Under the pieces are notes generated by a model, which searched no databases, was not told the DNA's origin, and worked only from the letters and a program-made list of their open reading frames with translations. Made by a program: the position numbers and the translations under genes. A DNA stretch of 64,000 bases from Shouchella tritolerans (GTDB lineage: Bacteria; Bacillota; Bacilli; Bacillales; Bacillaceae_D). Shown here piece by piece: positions 35,889 through 46,203 of the stretch. Each line of letters starts with the position of its first letter. The first letter of the stretch is position 1. The stretch is from NCBI RefSeq assembly GCF_025770735.1, contig NZ_JAODPB010000005.1, forward strand, positions 186,001 to 250,000. Direction: 5' to 3'.

Positions 35889-37654
35889 TTGCTTCCAGCT
35901 CCTTGCTTTTTCTGTGAGTAGTCGCGTTTGCGTGGTTTAATCAACGATGTATCGACTTCCTCATATTCAAAGTCCGGCGCGCCGGTGCTCGGATTATACC
36001 AAGCTTTTGTTGTTTTCAAGAACTCTTCGTCGTTTCGTTCTGGAAACTCTGGCTTGTAATGGGCGCCACGGCTTTCATTGCGATGGTAAGCGCCGAGCGT
36101 AATCACACGTGCTAGATTGAGCATTCCTCCAAGCTGGCGCGTAAATGCCGCTCCTTGGTTCGACCATTTAGCCGTATCATTGATGTTAATGTTTTGGTAA
36201 CGCTCCATTAATTCTTGGATCTTTTCATCTGTTTTTAACAGCTTGTCATTGTAACGCACAACTGTGACGTTGTCCGTCATCCACTCGCCAAGCTCTTTAT
36301 GAAGGATATACGCGTTTTCCGTTCCATCCATGCGCAAAATCGCATCGAATTCGTCTTGTTCTTTTTTCACTTGTGCTTCAAATAGCGAAGATGACAAATC
36401 CTCTGTGGCAGTGTTCAATCCGCCGATGTACTCCACTGCCTTCGGCCCGGCGACCATACCGCCATAAATCGCTGATAACAATGAGTTTGCGCCTAAGCGG
36501 TTTGCACCATGCTGAGAATAATCGCATTCTCCGGCGGCAAATAAACCAGGAATATTTGTCATTTGATCATAGTCTACCCACATGCCGCCCATAGAGTAAT
36601 GAACAGCTGGGAAGATTTTCATCGGCACTTTCCGCGGATCATCACCTGTAAACTTTTCATAGATTTCAATAATGCCGCCAAGCTTGATATCTAATTCCTT
36701 CGGATCCTTATGGGATAAATCCAAATAGACCATGTTTTCGCCATTAATGCCAAGCTTTTCGTCTACACAAACATGGAAAATTTCCCTTGTAGCAATGTCA
36801 CGAGGGACAAGGTTTCCATAAGCCGGGTATTTCTCCTCAAGGAAATACCACGGTTTCCCATCTTTGTATGTCCATACGCGTCCGCCCTCTCCACGGGCAG
36901 ACTCGCTCATGAGGCGAAGCTTGTCGTCGCCTGGAATCGCAGTCGGGTGGATTTGGATAAACTCGCCGTTCGCATAGGCAACGCCTTGTTCGTACAATTT
37001 TGCTGCGGCAAAGCCAGTATTGATCATTGAGTTCGTCGATTTACCGAAAATGATTCCTGGTCCACCAGTTGCCATAATGACGGCATCAGCTGAGAAACTG
37101 CGTATTTCAGCGGAATTCAGCTCTTGAGCTGTAATGCCACGGCACGCACCCTCATCATCGATAACGGCTGACAAAAACTCCCAACCTTCGTATTTTGTTA
37201 CAAGGCCTTGCACTTCATAACGGCGTACTTGTTCATCAAGTGCATATAAAAGCTGCTGTCCAGTCGTTGCCCCAGCAAAAGCGGTGCGATGGTGTTGTGT
37301 ACCGCCAAAACGACGGAAATCAAGGAGCCCTTCAGGCGTACGGTTAAACATTACGCCCATGCGATCCATTAAATGAATAATCGCCGGAGCTGCTTCTGTC
37401 ATTGCTTTAACAGGTGGCTGGTTCGCCAAAAAGTCGCCACCGTACACGGTATCATCAAAATGTTCGTAAGGGGAATCCCCTTCTCCTTTTGTGTTGACAG
37501 CGCCGTTTATGCCGCCTTGCGCGCATACGGAGTGGGAACGTTTTACCGGTACAATCGAAAACAAATCGACCGGTACCCCTTTTTCTGCCGCTTTAATCGT
37601 TGCCATTAGCCCGGCTAACCCGCCGCCTACTACAACAATTTTCCCTTTACTCAT
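35885..37654 (-). CDS. sdhA: Succinate dehydrogenase flavoprotein subunit SdhA
   Basis: Catalytic subunit oxidising succinate to fumarate on the cytoplasmic face. 589 residues from ATG 37654 (MSKGKIVVVGGGLAGLMA), chosen because AGGGAG is 8 nt upstream; the in-frame GTG at 37663 overlaps that site. Key blocks: FAD dinucleotide motif GGGLAGL, RSHSVCAQGGINGA (covalent FAD histidine region), HPTAIPGDDKLRLMSESARGEGG (catalytic loop), and AAGECDYSQHGANRLGANSLL. B. subtilis-type, non-mitochondrial class. Confidence 0.97.
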   Translation of the reverse strand: MSKGKIVVVGGGLAGLMATIKAAEKGVPVDLFSIVPVKRSHSVCAQGGINGAVNTKGEGDSPYEHFDDTVYGGDFLANQPPVKAMTEAAPAIIHLMDRMGVMFNRTPEGLLDFRRFGGTQHHRTAFAGATTGQQLLYALDEQVRRYEVQGLVTKYEGWEFLSAVIDDEGACRGITAQELNSAEIRSFSADAVIMATGGPGIIFGKSTNSMINTGFAAAKLYEQGVAYANGEFIQIHPTAIPGDDKLRLMSESARGEGGRVWTYKDGKPWYFLEEKYPAYGNLVPRDIATREIFHVCVDEKLGINGENMVYLDLSHKDPKELDIKLGGIIEIYEKFTGDDPRKVPMKIFPAVHYSMGGMWVDYDQMTNIPGLFAAGECDYSQHGANRLGANSLLSAIYGGMVAGPKAVEYIGGLNTATEDLSSSLFEAQVKKEQDEFDAILRMDGTENAYILHKELGEWMTDNVTVVRYNDKLLKTDEKIQELMERYQNININDTAKWSNQGAAFTRQLGGMLNLARVITLGAYHRNESRGAHYKPEFPERNDEEFLKTTKAWYNPSTGAPDFEYEEVDTSLIKPRKRDYSQKKQGAGSK

Positions 37655-37692
37655 AAAGTCCACTCCCTAAAAAATTCGCTAGTTGCTGATTT

Positions 37693-38301
37693 TTATACGA
37701 AAGCAAATGCAGCGGAAACACCTACATAGGTAAGTGCTGCAAAAACGATAATCGATACATATGTCATAATTTGTTGCGAACGAGGTGTTACAGTAATGCC
37801 CCATGATACGGCAAACGACCATAGCCCATTGGCAAAGTGGAACGTCGCAGACACGATGCCGACTATGTAAAATGCCATCATCCACGGGTTTTGCAAAATA
37901 TTTGCCATCATATCGTAGTTGACTTCATGACCAAACAGCACTTGGATCCGCGTGTCCCAAACATGCCAAGAAATGAAGATTAAGAGAAAAACCCCTGTCC
38001 ACCGTTGGATGCGGAACATCCAATTTCGGAATGTGCCAAAGCGGCTTGTATTGTTTTTTGCTTGCATAGCAATGTAAATGCCATAAATCGCGTGATAAAG
38101 AATCGGAATAAAAATGATGAGCAGTTCTAACGCATAACGAAAGGGCAGACTCTCCATAAAGTGGGCTGCCTGATTAAATGCCTCTGGTCCTCTTGTTGCA
38201 AAGTGGTTGACTATTAAATGCTGAATTAGAAAAATTCCAATTGGTATAACTCCTAGCAATGAATGAAGCCTACGATTAAAGTACTCTCGATTCTCAGCCA
38301 T
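37693..38301 (-). CDS. sdhC: Succinate dehydrogenase cytochrome b558 subunit SdhC
   Basis: Membrane anchor holding two haems and the menaquinone site. 202 residues, same as B. subtilis, with five hydrophobic segments. Haem-ligand histidines are visible in IFLIQHLIVNH, ILYHAIYGIY, FISWHVWD and ATFHFANGLWSF. ATG at 38301 follows GGAGGGAACGTGT. First gene of sdhCAB; a promoter with TTTCAG / CATAAT spaced 18 nt at about 38398-38427 is possible but weak. Confidence 0.95.
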   Translation of the reverse strand: MAENREYFNRRLHSLLGVIPIGIFLIQHLIVNHFATRGPEAFNQAAHFMESLPFRYALELLIIFIPILYHAIYGIYIAMQAKNNTSRFGTFRNWMFRIQRWTGVFLLIFISWHVWDTRIQVLFGHEVNYDMMANILQNPWMMAFYIVGIVSATFHFANGLWSFAVSWGITVTPRSQQIMTYVSIIVFAALTYVGVSAAFAFV

Positions 38302-38542
38302 ACACGTTCCCTCCACGATATTTTTCCTCATCAAGACCCCTTATACAAATTCATCGTTTTTCTCTCTCTTATAACTGTACCCCCTGATATGGATTATGAA
38401 TACACTCATTGAAAACCTGAAACTGTGAAATCTATTTGACAGTTTCATTTTACTCCTAGGGAAAATCCGCGTCAAGAAAACGGATTCAATTCATCCTGAT
38501 TTTAAAGGGTTTTGAATGTTCTTTCTACATAATCCGACAGAA

Positions 38543-38566
38543 ATCGGCTGCTTGGCGCTAGCCGAT
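38543..38566 (-). terminator. Terminator at the end of the Ktr gene
   Basis: Minus strand ATCGGCT...AGCCGAT followed by TTCTGTC; the stop codon lies within the stem. Confidence 0.65.
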
Positions 38567-39913
38567 AATGACTGATTCTGTCGGATAGTGATAATGGCTT
38601 TTCGTTTGTTTCTTTTTAAACGAAAACAGCATAGCGACAATCCCTACCCTGCCAATAAACATTAAGCACATTAAAACGATTTGGCTTGGATAAGAAAGAG
38701 CGGCAGTCTCCCCCATCGACAGTCCGCATGTTCCAAATGCAGAAGCAACTTCTACAATTAAAACAAGCAAACCTATACCGCTGTTTCGCTCAAAAAAAGC
38801 GATGCTGATTAAGGAAACAGCAATGAGCAGTGCTGCAACAGACAAAACGATAAAGACCTTTTCTTGGTCGTCTTTATGGATTTGCCGCCCAAATGCATTG
38901 ACACGGTTACGGCCTAAAGCGTAACCTCTGATTGTCAAAACCATCACCGCAAGCGTAGTCGTCCGTATCCCTCCGCCAACACTCGAAGGGCTCGCTCCAA
39001 TAATCATTAGCCCTGACATAAAAAGCAACGTTGATTCCTCAAATTGACTAATATCTAATGTTGATAGCCCAGCACTTCGTGTTGTAGCCGATTGGAACAG
39101 AGCATGGCCAAACTGTTCAAACCAAGGCAAGCCAGCAAAAACGCCAAACGACTCAAACAGCCAAATGCCAAGCGTGCCAATGACAAAAACAAGAAAATAA
39201 GTGGAGACGGTTAATTTTGTAAACAAACTAAAACGAAATCCTGAATGTCGGTTTAGCCAAAATTCTCTGCACTCTACAAGAACAGGAAAACCAATCGAGC
39301 CAGCAATAATTAATAGGATCATTATGAATTGGACGACTGGGTCGCCAGCAAACGGTTGAAGAGATTGTCCCGTTATATCAAAGCCGGCATTAGTGAACGC
39401 GCTCAAGGCAGCAAAAAACCCTTGCACATAAGCTTCGGTCCATGTATCGAAGTAGCGCAAGTAATAAGTACCGAGTACAAGCCCGCCAATACATTCAATT
39501 GCAAGGGCAAGCAGCAAAAGCCTCCTCATGAGCAAAACAAGGCCACTCATATGATTTTGGACACGATTTTGGTCAGCGATAATAAGCATGCGCTGAGCCA
39601 AGTTTACTTTCTTCCCTAATACGATCCAAGTAAACGTTCCAAGTGTCATAATCCCGATCCCACCTAGTTGAATCGCAATCGATAGCACGAATATGCCAGC
39701 TCCATTAAAGGTCTCAGCTACAGAAATTGTCGTTAGCCCCGTTACACTTACGGCGCTGACTGCGGTAAACAAGGAATCTCGGTACGGAAGAGTTACCCCG
39801 TCTTGATGGAACCAAGGATTCATTAAGATCAGGCTAAACACAAAAATCGTCAGCAAATAAGCAACAATTATGATTTGAAATGAATTGCTTAAACGTGCAT
39901 GCTTATTTTCCAT
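38558..39913 (-). CDS. ktrD: Ktr-type potassium (sodium-coupled) transporter membrane subunit, KtrB/KtrD
   Basis: A 451-residue Trk/Ktr channel-like subunit with four M1-P-M2 repeats. The four selectivity-filter segments are AVSVTGLTT, AFTNAGFDI, TTRSAGLST and FGTCGLSMG, each with its glycine. It needs a cytosolic KtrC/KtrA regulatory subunit, not in this window. ATG at 39913 follows GAGAGGTG. K+ and Na+ handling is important in alkaliphiles, which fits the suggested host. B. subtilis has no such gene between sdhC and yslB (lysC is there instead). B versus D subtype is not resolved. Confidence 0.88.
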   Translation of the reverse strand: MENKHARLSNSFQIIIVAYLLTIFVFSLILMNPWFHQDGVTLPYRDSLFTAVSAVSVTGLTTISVAETFNGAGIFVLSIAIQLGGIGIMTLGTFTWIVLGKKVNLAQRMLIIADQNRVQNHMSGLVLLMRRLLLLALAIECIGGLVLGTYYLRYFDTWTEAYVQGFFAALSAFTNAGFDITGQSLQPFAGDPVVQFIMILLIIAGSIGFPVLVECREFWLNRHSGFRFSLFTKLTVSTYFLVFVIGTLGIWLFESFGVFAGLPWFEQFGHALFQSATTRSAGLSTLDISQFEESTLLFMSGLMIIGASPSSVGGGIRTTTLAVMVLTIRGYALGRNRVNAFGRQIHKDDQEKVFIVLSVAALLIAVSLISIAFFERNSGIGLLVLIVEVASAFGTCGLSMGETAALSYPSQIVLMCLMFIGRVGIVAMLFSFKKKQTKSHYHYPTESVIIG

Positions 39914-40016
39914 GGTACACCTCTCATTTGTCACCAGTTAGTATATCACTGTCTGACCTCCTTTACTATATCGCATAGGTTTGAAAATTTGCGTGAAAAA
40001 TTGGCCAGAAGAACTA

Positions 40017-40045
40017 CTGACAAAATCGCTAATCACAGGTAGTAT
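40017..40045 (+). promoter_or_regulatory. Sigma-A promoter of yslB
   Basis: CTGACA, 17-nt spacer, TAGTAT, 38 nt before the ATG. Confidence 0.65.
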
Positions 40046-40083
40046 AGGAACATGGAAAGCTATCGAAAGGTTGAGGTGTGACA

Positions 40084-40506
40084 ATGAGTGGGGAAGGCAA
40101 CAAGGAGCAAACAGCAGCGCAACATGGCTATGATTTAATCCGTAACGATATCCTACGCACGATTCTCGGGGACGAGCACGACAGATTGCTTTATTGGGTT
40201 GGCAAAAAAGTCGCGCGCGACAATCCACTTGAATCAGTCGAAGAATTAATTTCTTTTTTCCAACGTGCAGAATGGGGGCAACTCCAGCGTCTAAAAGAAA
40301 AACGGAGCGAATATATTTTTGAGCTGACAGGAGAATGGATGGGGCGAAAAGATAGGCGCTGTTACCAGCTTGAGGCTGGCTTTTTAGCGGAAACTTTTGA
40401 AGTGTGGCATGAGGTAACGACCGCCGTTACATACACGCAAAAACGGAACAGCACGATTTTCACGGTTCACTTTGACAGAAATGATACCGTCTATGTAGAG
40501 GATTAA
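40084..40506 (+). CDS. yslB: YslB family protein (DUF2507)
   Basis: A 140-residue soluble protein of the DUF2507 family, recognised by GYDLIRNDILRTILGDEHDRLLYWVGKKVAR and the C-terminal ETFEVWHEVTTAV. The fold belongs to the V4R/haem-NO-binding-like class; function is unknown. ATG at 40084 has GAGGTG upstream, with an in-frame GTG two codons earlier overlapping that site. Position between sdhC and uvrC matches B. subtilis apart from ktrD. Confidence 0.85.
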   Translation: MSGEGNKEQTAAQHGYDLIRNDILRTILGDEHDRLLYWVGKKVARDNPLESVEELISFFQRAEWGQLQRLKEKRSEYIFELTGEWMGRKDRRCYQLEAGFLAETFEVWHEVTTAVTYTQKRNSTIFTVHFDRNDTVYVED

Positions 40507-40520
40507 ACATTATCACAATA

Positions 40521-40554
40521 AAAAACAAGCCGTTAAACATTCGGCTTGTTTTTG
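40521..40554. terminator. Bidirectional terminator between yslB and uvrC
   Basis: AAAAACAAGCCG / CGGCTTGTTTTTG; the stem includes the last codons of uvrC. Confidence 0.85.
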
Positions 40555-42317
40555 TTTAATGTGTGATGAATGGTTTCGGCCAGTTTGGCTGGCACGTGTT
40601 TGCTCAATTCCTCAACGGATGCTTCCTTGATTTTCTTTACTGAACCGAACGCTTTTAGAAGCGCTTTTCTCCGCTTCTCTCCTACACCAGGAATATCATC
40701 AAGTGCCGATTGCAAAAACGACTTCGCCCGTGTTTGACGATGGAACGTGATCGCAAAACGATGGACTTCATCTTGGATACGTTGCAACAAATAGAATTCA
40801 TGGCTGTCACGCTGTAGAGGCACGACCACAGGAGGAGAGCCCATTAATAATTGTGACGTCCGGTGTTTATCATCTTTAGCCAAGCCGCAGACAGGGATAT
40901 TTTGGCCAAGCTCATCTTCAATCACTTCTTTAGCCGCAGCAATCTGTCCGGCGCCACCATCAATGACAATCAAATCAGGCAACGGACGTTTTTCTTTTAA
41001 AAGGCGGACGTAGCGACGGCGCACCACTTCACGCATCGATCCATAATCATCGGGACCTTCCACCGTTTTGATTTTATATTTACGGTACTCTTTCCGCTGC
41101 GGCACACCGTTTACAAAGACAACCATAGCAGACACTGGGTCAACACCTTGAATGTTCGAATTGTCAAATGCCTCAATCCGGTAAGGCGCATTAATTCCAA
41201 TTGCCTCCCCGAGACGTTCAACTGCTTTCACCGTTCTCTCTTCATCCCGTTCAATGAGCGAAAATTTCTCTTTTAAAGCAAGAGCAGCGTTTTCTTCAGC
41301 TAAATCGAGCAGCGCTTTTTTTTGGCCTCGTTTTGGTTGTGTGACACGCGTCTCAAGCAACTCTTCCAGCAATTGTTTATCGACGCTTTCAGCAACAAAA
41401 ATTTCTTTTGGCTTGATATGGTTTTTTTCTAAATAAAACCGAGCTATAAATGTTAGCAGCTCTTCGCTTGCCTCCTGGTAAAAGGGGAAAATCGACACGT
41501 CCCGTTCCATGAGGCGGCCTTGACGAATAAAGAATACTTGGACGCACATCCATCCTTTATCATATGAAAAGCCAAATACGTCCCTGTCTGTTTTGTCAGC
41601 AAACGCCATTTTTTGCTTTTCCATTACTTTTTCCATTTGTGCAATCGTATCCCTTAGTTCTTTAGCCCGTTCAAAATCTAGGTCTTCGGCTGCTTGCTCC
41701 ATTCGTTCGCGAAGTTGGGCTTTTATGTCGCTATGACCCTTTTTCAAAAACTTAGTGATCTCATTCACCATATTTTGGTTGGTTTCTTCACTCACTTCAT
41801 ATACGCAAGGAGCTAGACATTGGCCGATGTGGTAATACAAACAAACGGAGTCCGGCATTTTCCGGCATTTTCGCAATGGATACAGGCGGTCTAACAGTTT
41901 TTTCGTCTCCGTCGCAGCGCCTGCATTTGGATAAGGGCCAAAATACTTTGCCCCGTCTTTTTTCACTTTCCGCGTAATTAACAAACGGGGGTGACGCTCA
42001 TTCGTGATTTTAATATACGGATACGTTTTGTCGTCTTTTAACAACACATTGTATTTTGGGTCATGCCTTTTAATAAGTGTAAGCTCTAAAATCAATGCTT
42101 CGATGTTACTGGAGGTGACGATGTATTCAAAATCGCATATTTCTCCAACAAGGCGTTGTGTTTTGCTATCATGGCTTCCAGTAAAGTAGGAGCGAACTCT
42201 GTTTTTTAACACTTTTGCCTTACCGACATAAATAATCGTCCCTTGGCGGTCTTTCATCAAATAGCAACCAGGCTTGTCAGGCAATAGAGCCAACTTATTG
42301 GTAATGGTTTCGTTCAA
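40533..42317 (-). CDS. uvrC: UvrABC excinuclease subunit C
   Basis: Makes the two incisions in nucleotide excision repair. 594 residues. N-terminal GIY-YIG nuclease ([20 protein letters not shown], residues about 15-35), UVR motif around residues 205-235 ([17 protein letters not shown]), the RNase H-like second nuclease with [20 protein letters not shown] and VIDGGAGQ, and tandem C-terminal helix-hairpin-helix ([18 protein letters not shown]). Start is TTG, directly after AGGAGGAACGA. Confidence 0.97.
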   Translation of the reverse strand: MNETITNKLALLPDKPGCYLMKDRQGTIIYVGKAKVLKNRVRSYFTGSHDSKTQRLVGEICDFEYIVTSSNIEALILELTLIKRHDPKYNVLLKDDKTYPYIKITNERHPRLLITRKVKKDGAKYFGPYPNAGAATETKKLLDRLYPLRKCRKMPDSVCLYYHIGQCLAPCVYEVSEETNQNMVNEITKFLKKGHSDIKAQLRERMEQAAEDLDFERAKELRDTIAQMEKVMEKQKMAFADKTDRDVFGFSYDKGWMCVQVFFIRQGRLMERDVSIFPFYQEASEELLTFIARFYLEKNHIKPKEIFVAESVDKQLLEELLETRVTQPKRGQKKALLDLAEENAALALKEKFSLIERDEERTVKAVERLGEAIGINAPYRIEAFDNSNIQGVDPVSAMVVFVNGVPQRKEYRKYKIKTVEGPDDYGSMREVVRRRYVRLLKEKRPLPDLIVIDGGAGQIAAAKEVIEDELGQNIPVCGLAKDDKHRTSQLLMGSPPVVVPLQRDSHEFYLLQRIQDEVHRFAITFHRQTRAKSFLQSALDDIPGVGEKRRKALLKAFGSVKKIKEASVEELSKHVPAKLAETIHHTLNKNKPNV

Positions 42318-42333
42318 TCGTTCCTCCTCCTGT

Positions 42334-42365
42334 AAAAAGTCCGCCTTTTTTAAAAAAGGCGGACT
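42334..42365 (-). terminator. Terminator after trxA
   Basis: Minus strand AGTCCGCCTTTTTT / AAAAAAGGCGGACT then TTTTTA; separates trxA from uvrC and overlaps the uvrC leader. Confidence 0.85.
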
Positions 42366-42372
42366 GCTTGGA

Positions 42373-42687
42373 TTACAGTTGTTTATTCAACAGCTCTTCC
42401 AAAGCTTCTTTCGGTTGGAAGCCGACCGCTTTGTCAACCACTTCGCCGTCTTTTAGGACAAGCAGCGTTGGAATGCTCATAACTCCAAATTTTCCAGCGG
42501 TTTCTTGGTTTTCGTCGACATCCACTTTCACGATTTTCGCCTTATCACCAAGATCGCCGTCAAGCTCTTCTAATACTGGAGCGATCATTTTGCATGGTCC
42601 ACACCAAGGAGCCCAAAAATCTACAAGAACGAGGCCTTCCTTTGTTTCCTCCGTGAAGTTTTGGTCAGTCGCATTGACAATTGCCAT
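42373..42687 (-). CDS. trxA: Thioredoxin
   Basis: A 104-residue thioredoxin, general disulfide reductant. Active site [10 protein letters not shown] with Cys29 and Cys32, conserved cis-Pro in MSIPTLL, and Asp23 in LVDFW. Monocistronic between terminators. Minus-strand TATACT near 42721-42726 may be the -10 of its promoter; TATACT has no good -35 partner. Confidence 0.97.
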   Translation of the reverse strand: MAIVNATDQNFTEETKEGLVLVDFWAPWCGPCKMIAPVLEELDGDLGDKAKIVKVDVDENQETAGKFGVMSIPTLLVLKDGEVVDKAVGFQPKEALEELLNKQL

Positions 42688-42852
42688 TTGCCAAATCCCC
42701 TTTCATTGATAACATATTTACAGTATACCATTCCGTAAGCCTGTAAGAAAATCTGCTGCTTCTCTGGAATAGATTACCCACTGTCGACTAATCATAAACG
42801 ATTTTTTCCAAAATAGAAAGCCACTTGCTCACGCAAGCAGCATAAGGCGAAA

Positions 42853-42868
42853 GACTAGCTTTCTAGTC
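42853..42868 (-). terminator. Short hairpin downstream of etfA
   Basis: GACTAG-AAAG-CTAGTC on the minus strand followed by TTTCGCC, about 50 nt past the etfA stop. It lies in a 228-nt gap with no gene. Confidence 0.45.
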
Positions 42869-42915
42869 GACTTTTTGCCGCCATTGTTGCCACACACTGG
42901 CGCAAGTAGCTATTG

Positions 42916-43893
42916 TTATTTAGAGACAAGCGCGGCTTTTAATTCTTCTGTAAGGAGTGGCACAATTTCAAACAAATCGCCGACAATACCGTAATCAGCA
43001 ACTTCAAAAATAGGGGCTTCTGGGTCTTTGTTAATGGCAACAATCACTTTCGAGTTGGACATCCCTGCTAAATGCTGGATCGCTCCCGAAAGGCCAACGG
43101 CAATGTATAAATCCGGTGTAACGACTTTGCCTGTCTGGCCGATTTGCAAGGAGTAATCACAATACTCGGCGTCACATGCCCCACGGGAAGCACCAACTGC
43201 CCCGCCAAGAAGGTCAGCAAGCTCTTGTAGTGGCTTAAAGCCATCTGCACTTTTCACACCCCTGCCGCCAGCTACAATAATATTGGCCTCAGACAAATCG
43301 ACGCCGCCTGTCGCTTTTTTGACCACATCCTTCACAATTGTGCGCAAATCATGGATGTCGACGGATTGTGTTTCAACTTCACCAGAAGCGCTTTCCTCTT
43401 TAGCTAAAGCAGCGATGTTATTCGGCCGGATTGTCACGATGTAAGGCCTTTCGTCAGCAGCTTTGCGCTTTTCAAATGCCTTCCCCGAGTAAATCGGACG
43501 TGTAAACACTGGTGTACCGTCTGCCTCGATAGCAACAACATCAGAAAAGAGCGCTGCATCCAGTTTAACAGCCAGGCGCGGTGACAGGTCTTTACCGACT
43601 GAAGTGTGGCCAAGAACGACCACGTCTGGATTTTCTTTGTCAAACACTTGCAAATACGCTTGCTTGTATGCGTCTGTTGTGTAATTCGCTAACTCAGGAT
43701 GTTCCACGACAATCACTCGGTCTGCTCCGTATTGAAATAACTGTTCGCCAAGACCTGCGATCACTTCCCCAGCAAGAATGGCTGTCACTTCGCCGCCATC
43801 AGCAAGCTCCTTTGCAGCAGCAATGGCTTCAAATGACACATTCCGTAATTCATTGTTTTTCGCTTCTGCCAAGACGATTGTTTTTTTAGCCAT
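42916..43893 (-). CDS. etfA: Electron transfer flavoprotein alpha subunit
   Basis: Binds FAD and accepts electrons from acyl-CoA dehydrogenases. 325 residues. The C-terminal FAD domain has the ETF-alpha signature region [29 protein letters not shown]; the N-terminal domain has [17 protein letters not shown]. It follows etfB by 13 nt in an etfBA unit within the fatty-acid gene region, matching B. subtilis. Confidence 0.96.
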   Translation of the reverse strand: MAKKTIVLAEAKNNELRNVSFEAIAAAKELADGGEVTAILAGEVIAGLGEQLFQYGADRVIVVEHPELANYTTDAYKQAYLQVFDKENPDVVVLGHTSVGKDLSPRLAVKLDAALFSDVVAIEADGTPVFTRPIYSGKAFEKRKAADERPYIVTIRPNNIAALAKEESASGEVETQSVDIHDLRTIVKDVVKKATGGVDLSEANIIVAGGRGVKSADGFKPLQELADLLGGAVGASRGACDAEYCDYSLQIGQTGKVVTPDLYIAVGLSGAIQHLAGMSNSKVIVAINKDPEAPIFEVADYGIVGDLFEIVPLLTEELKAALVSK

Positions 43894-43906
43894 ATTCCTC
43901 TCCCCC

Positions 43907-44677
43907 TTAAAGCACTTTTGCTTCTGTTTTCAACAGCGATACGAGCTCTTTCACTTGCTGCGATGGCTCCCCTTCTAGCTTTTTGCCTGCTTGCTTTTCA
44001 GGCGGCAAATAGACATCGACTACCGTTGTTTTTGCCGCTACCTCTTCCTCGTCTACATCTAAATCGTCTAAATCAAGCACTTCAAGTGGCTTTTTCTTCG
44101 CTTTCATAATTCCTGGAAGCGACGGGTACCGAGGGTCGTTTAAGCCTTGTTGGGCAGTGACAAGCAGCGGCAGCTCCACTTCAAGCTTTTCTTCGTCCCC
44201 TTCGACATCGCGAACAATATGAGCGGTTTGCCCTTCAATAGAAATCCCGGTAATCGTTGTCACTTGGGCGATGCCAAGCAATTCCGCAAGCCGTGGTCCA
44301 ACCTGTCCTGAACCGCCGTCAACGGCTACATTGCCAGCCAGTATAATATCGACTTCTTTGTCCTTAAAGTAGGCATACAATAGTGCTGCAGTTGTTGCGG
44401 GATCGCTCTCTTCCAGCTCTTCTCTATCAATCAAAACAGCTTTGTCTGCTCCCATTGCCAGCGCTGTCCGAAGTTGCTTTTCTGCATCTTCTTCTCCAAC
44501 TGTGACGACTGTGACCTCTCCGCCATGCGCTTCTTTAAGCACAAGTGCTTCTTCGACAGCATACTCATCATACGGGTTAATAATAAACTCGGCGCCATCT
44601 TCTTGGACTTTGCCGTTTTGAATGGTAATGGCTTCCTCTGTATCAAATGTTCTTTTCAACACAACGAAAATATTCAT
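43907..44677 (-). CDS. etfB: Electron transfer flavoprotein beta subunit
   Basis: AMP-binding partner of EtfA. 256 residues beginning MNIFVVLKRTFDTEEAI; contains LAGNVAVDGGSGQVGPRLAELLG and VTAQQGLNDPRYPSLPGIMKAKKKP, the ETF-beta signature. Downstream of the enoyl-CoA hydratase gene (27-nt gap), so hydratase, EtfB and EtfA are likely coexpressed with fadR. Confidence 0.96.
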   Translation of the reverse strand: MNIFVVLKRTFDTEEAITIQNGKVQEDGAEFIINPYDEYAVEEALVLKEAHGGEVTVVTVGEEDAEKQLRTALAMGADKAVLIDREELEESDPATTAALLYAYFKDKEVDIILAGNVAVDGGSGQVGPRLAELLGIAQVTTITGISIEGQTAHIVRDVEGDEEKLEVELPLLVTAQQGLNDPRYPSLPGIMKAKKKPLEVLDLDDLDVDEEEVAAKTTVVDVYLPPEKQAGKKLEGEPSQQVKELVSLLKTEAKVL

Positions 44678-44704
44678 GGGAATTCCTCCTATAACTCGTA
44701 GTGA

Positions 44705-45475
44705 CTATTTGCCGCGAAAAACAGGTTTGCGCTTTTCAATAAAAGCATTGACGCCTTCTATGCGATCCTCTTTCTGATAGACTTCGGAAAAATATGCGAT
44801 CTCCTTTTCTAAGCCTTCGTCCAGAGCGCCTTCGCTCGTTTTAGTTAGCTCTAGTACGCACTTGACCGTTAACGGGCTCTTAGCAGCAATCGTCCTTGCC
44901 ATCGCCCTTGCTTCTTCCAACAGACGATCTTCATCGCATACTTTATTCACAAGTCCAACGTTAAGCGCCTCTTCGGCCGTAATAGGAGCGCTTGTCAGCA
45001 TCATTTCCAACGCTTTCGGCTGGCCAACAAGCCGCGGCAATCTTTGTGTCCCACCGAAGCCTGGAATCAACCCGAGGTTGAGTTCTGGCAAGCCGAGCTT
45101 TGTTCCTGCTGCCGCCAGACGAATATGGCAAGCCATTGCTAGTTCAAGGCCGCCGCCGAGCGCGGCGCCATGGATAGCAGCGATAACGGGCTTTGGAGAT
45201 GCCTCAATTTTGTTGAACGTATCTTGCCCTTTTTTGCCTAGTTGGGCAAACTCCTCGCTGTCGCTCACCTCTGTAAATTCTTTGATATCCGCCCCTGCCG
45301 CAAAAAAACGGCCTTCCCCGTAAATGATTGCCACTTTAATCGCATCATCTTTGTATACGTTTTCAAAAACCTCGCTCAGCTCTTCTATTACAGACCGTGC
45401 AAGCGCATTGGCAGGGGGCCGCCTTAGCGCGATCTCCGCGATGCCGTCTGTGACGTTCCATGTGATGTTTTCCAC
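44705..45475 (-). CDS. fadB: Enoyl-CoA hydratase (crotonase family), YsiB/FadB
   Basis: A 256-residue crotonase-fold enzyme hydrating trans-2-enoyl-CoA in beta-oxidation. FFAAGADIKEF provides the first oxyanion-hole backbone; AIHGAALGGGLELAMACHIRLA is the signature with the second; the catalytic glutamates fall in LPELNLGLIPGFGGTQRLPRLVG. It lies 113 nt after fadR with no terminator between, and GGAGGA precedes the ATG. The B. subtilis gene here is ysiB (fadB). Confidence 0.93.
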   Translation of the reverse strand: MENITWNVTDGIAEIALRRPPANALARSVIEELSEVFENVYKDDAIKVAIIYGEGRFFAAGADIKEFTEVSDSEEFAQLGKKGQDTFNKIEASPKPVIAAIHGAALGGGLELAMACHIRLAAAGTKLGLPELNLGLIPGFGGTQRLPRLVGQPKALEMMLTSAPITAEEALNVGLVNKVCDEDRLLEEARAMARTIAAKSPLTVKCVLELTKTSEGALDEGLEKEIAYFSEVYQKEDRIEGVNAFIEKRKPVFRGK

Positions 45476-45588
45476 TGGTAGTCCTCCTTTACTGTAAACC
45501 TATGAAAAGGGCAGATACCCTTTTTAAAGCAATCAAATCAATCCGTTCTCACTATCGGGTCGTCGCTGTCACTATAGTGATCAAACGT

Positions 45589-46176
45589 TCACTTCCCTTG
45601 CAGCCCATGGAACAGTAGGCGATGGACGTTTTCAGCTTGTTTCTTCAGCGGAAACTTGCCTTCTGCCATGACCCAATTGGAGACGACTTCATCCATAACG
45701 CCAAATACCATTTGTCTTGCTAAAAGCGGATCCAGTTCAGAATGAAGGCAGCCTTCTGTTTTTCCTTCTGCTATTAATTCATCTAAAAGCGTCAAATATC
45801 CTTTTAAAACTTGATTGATTCGTTGGCGTAATTCCGACTTTGATTGGCGCAATTCAAGCTGTGTCACCACAGCAAGATCGTAATTGTCTTCTAGCTGTGA
45901 GAAGTGAGACTCAACTAAAATGCGGAACTTTGCTTCTGTTGAGTGTTCCTTCGCCAATCTTCTCCTGCTTTTTTCGACAAAAGCGCCTAGCTTCTTTTCA
46001 AATAATGAAACGAGCAAGTCTTCCTTGTTTTTAAAATACAAATAGATCGTTCCATCGGCAACGCCCGCTTCTTTCGCTATTTTTGATACTTGCGCTTGAT
46101 GGAAACCGTGCTTGGCGATCACTATAACCGCTGCATCAATGATTTGGTCATACTTTTGACCTCTCTTTTTACTCAA
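45589..46176 (-). CDS. fadR: TetR-family fatty-acid regulator FadR (YsiA)
   Basis: A 195-residue repressor of fatty-acid degradation relieved by long-chain acyl-CoA. The TetR helix-turn-helix reads IIDAAVIVIAKHGFHQAQVSKIAKE then AGVADGTIYLYFKNKEDLLVSLF, nearly the B. subtilis FadR pattern. Start is TTG at 46176, 7 nt after GGAGAG, matching the B. subtilis length; upstream codons are not coding. A perfect FadR operator lies just downstream of its own promoter, so it is autoregulated together with fadB-etfBA. Confidence 0.92.
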   Translation of the reverse strand: MSKKRGQKYDQIIDAAVIVIAKHGFHQAQVSKIAKEAGVADGTIYLYFKNKEDLLVSLFEKKLGAFVEKSRRRLAKEHSTEAKFRILVESHFSQLEDNYDLAVVTQLELRQSKSELRQRINQVLKGYLTLLDELIAEGKTEGCLHSELDPLLARQMVFGVMDEVVSNWVMAEGKFPLKKQAENVHRLLFHGLQGK

Positions 46177-46203
46177 AAACCATCTCTCCTTAACTCCATA
46201 ACA

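Noticed and set aside
42781-42900. Possible further copy of the dispersed repeat between trxA and etfA (starts CACTGTCGAC)
   Set aside because: The similarity ends after about 10 nt and the outer stem is missing; ordinary hairpins explain the region.
45476-45588. Separate promoter or riboswitch between fadR and fadB
   Set aside because: No -35/-10 pair or structured leader stood out; read-through from the FadR-controlled promoter is the simplest explanation.
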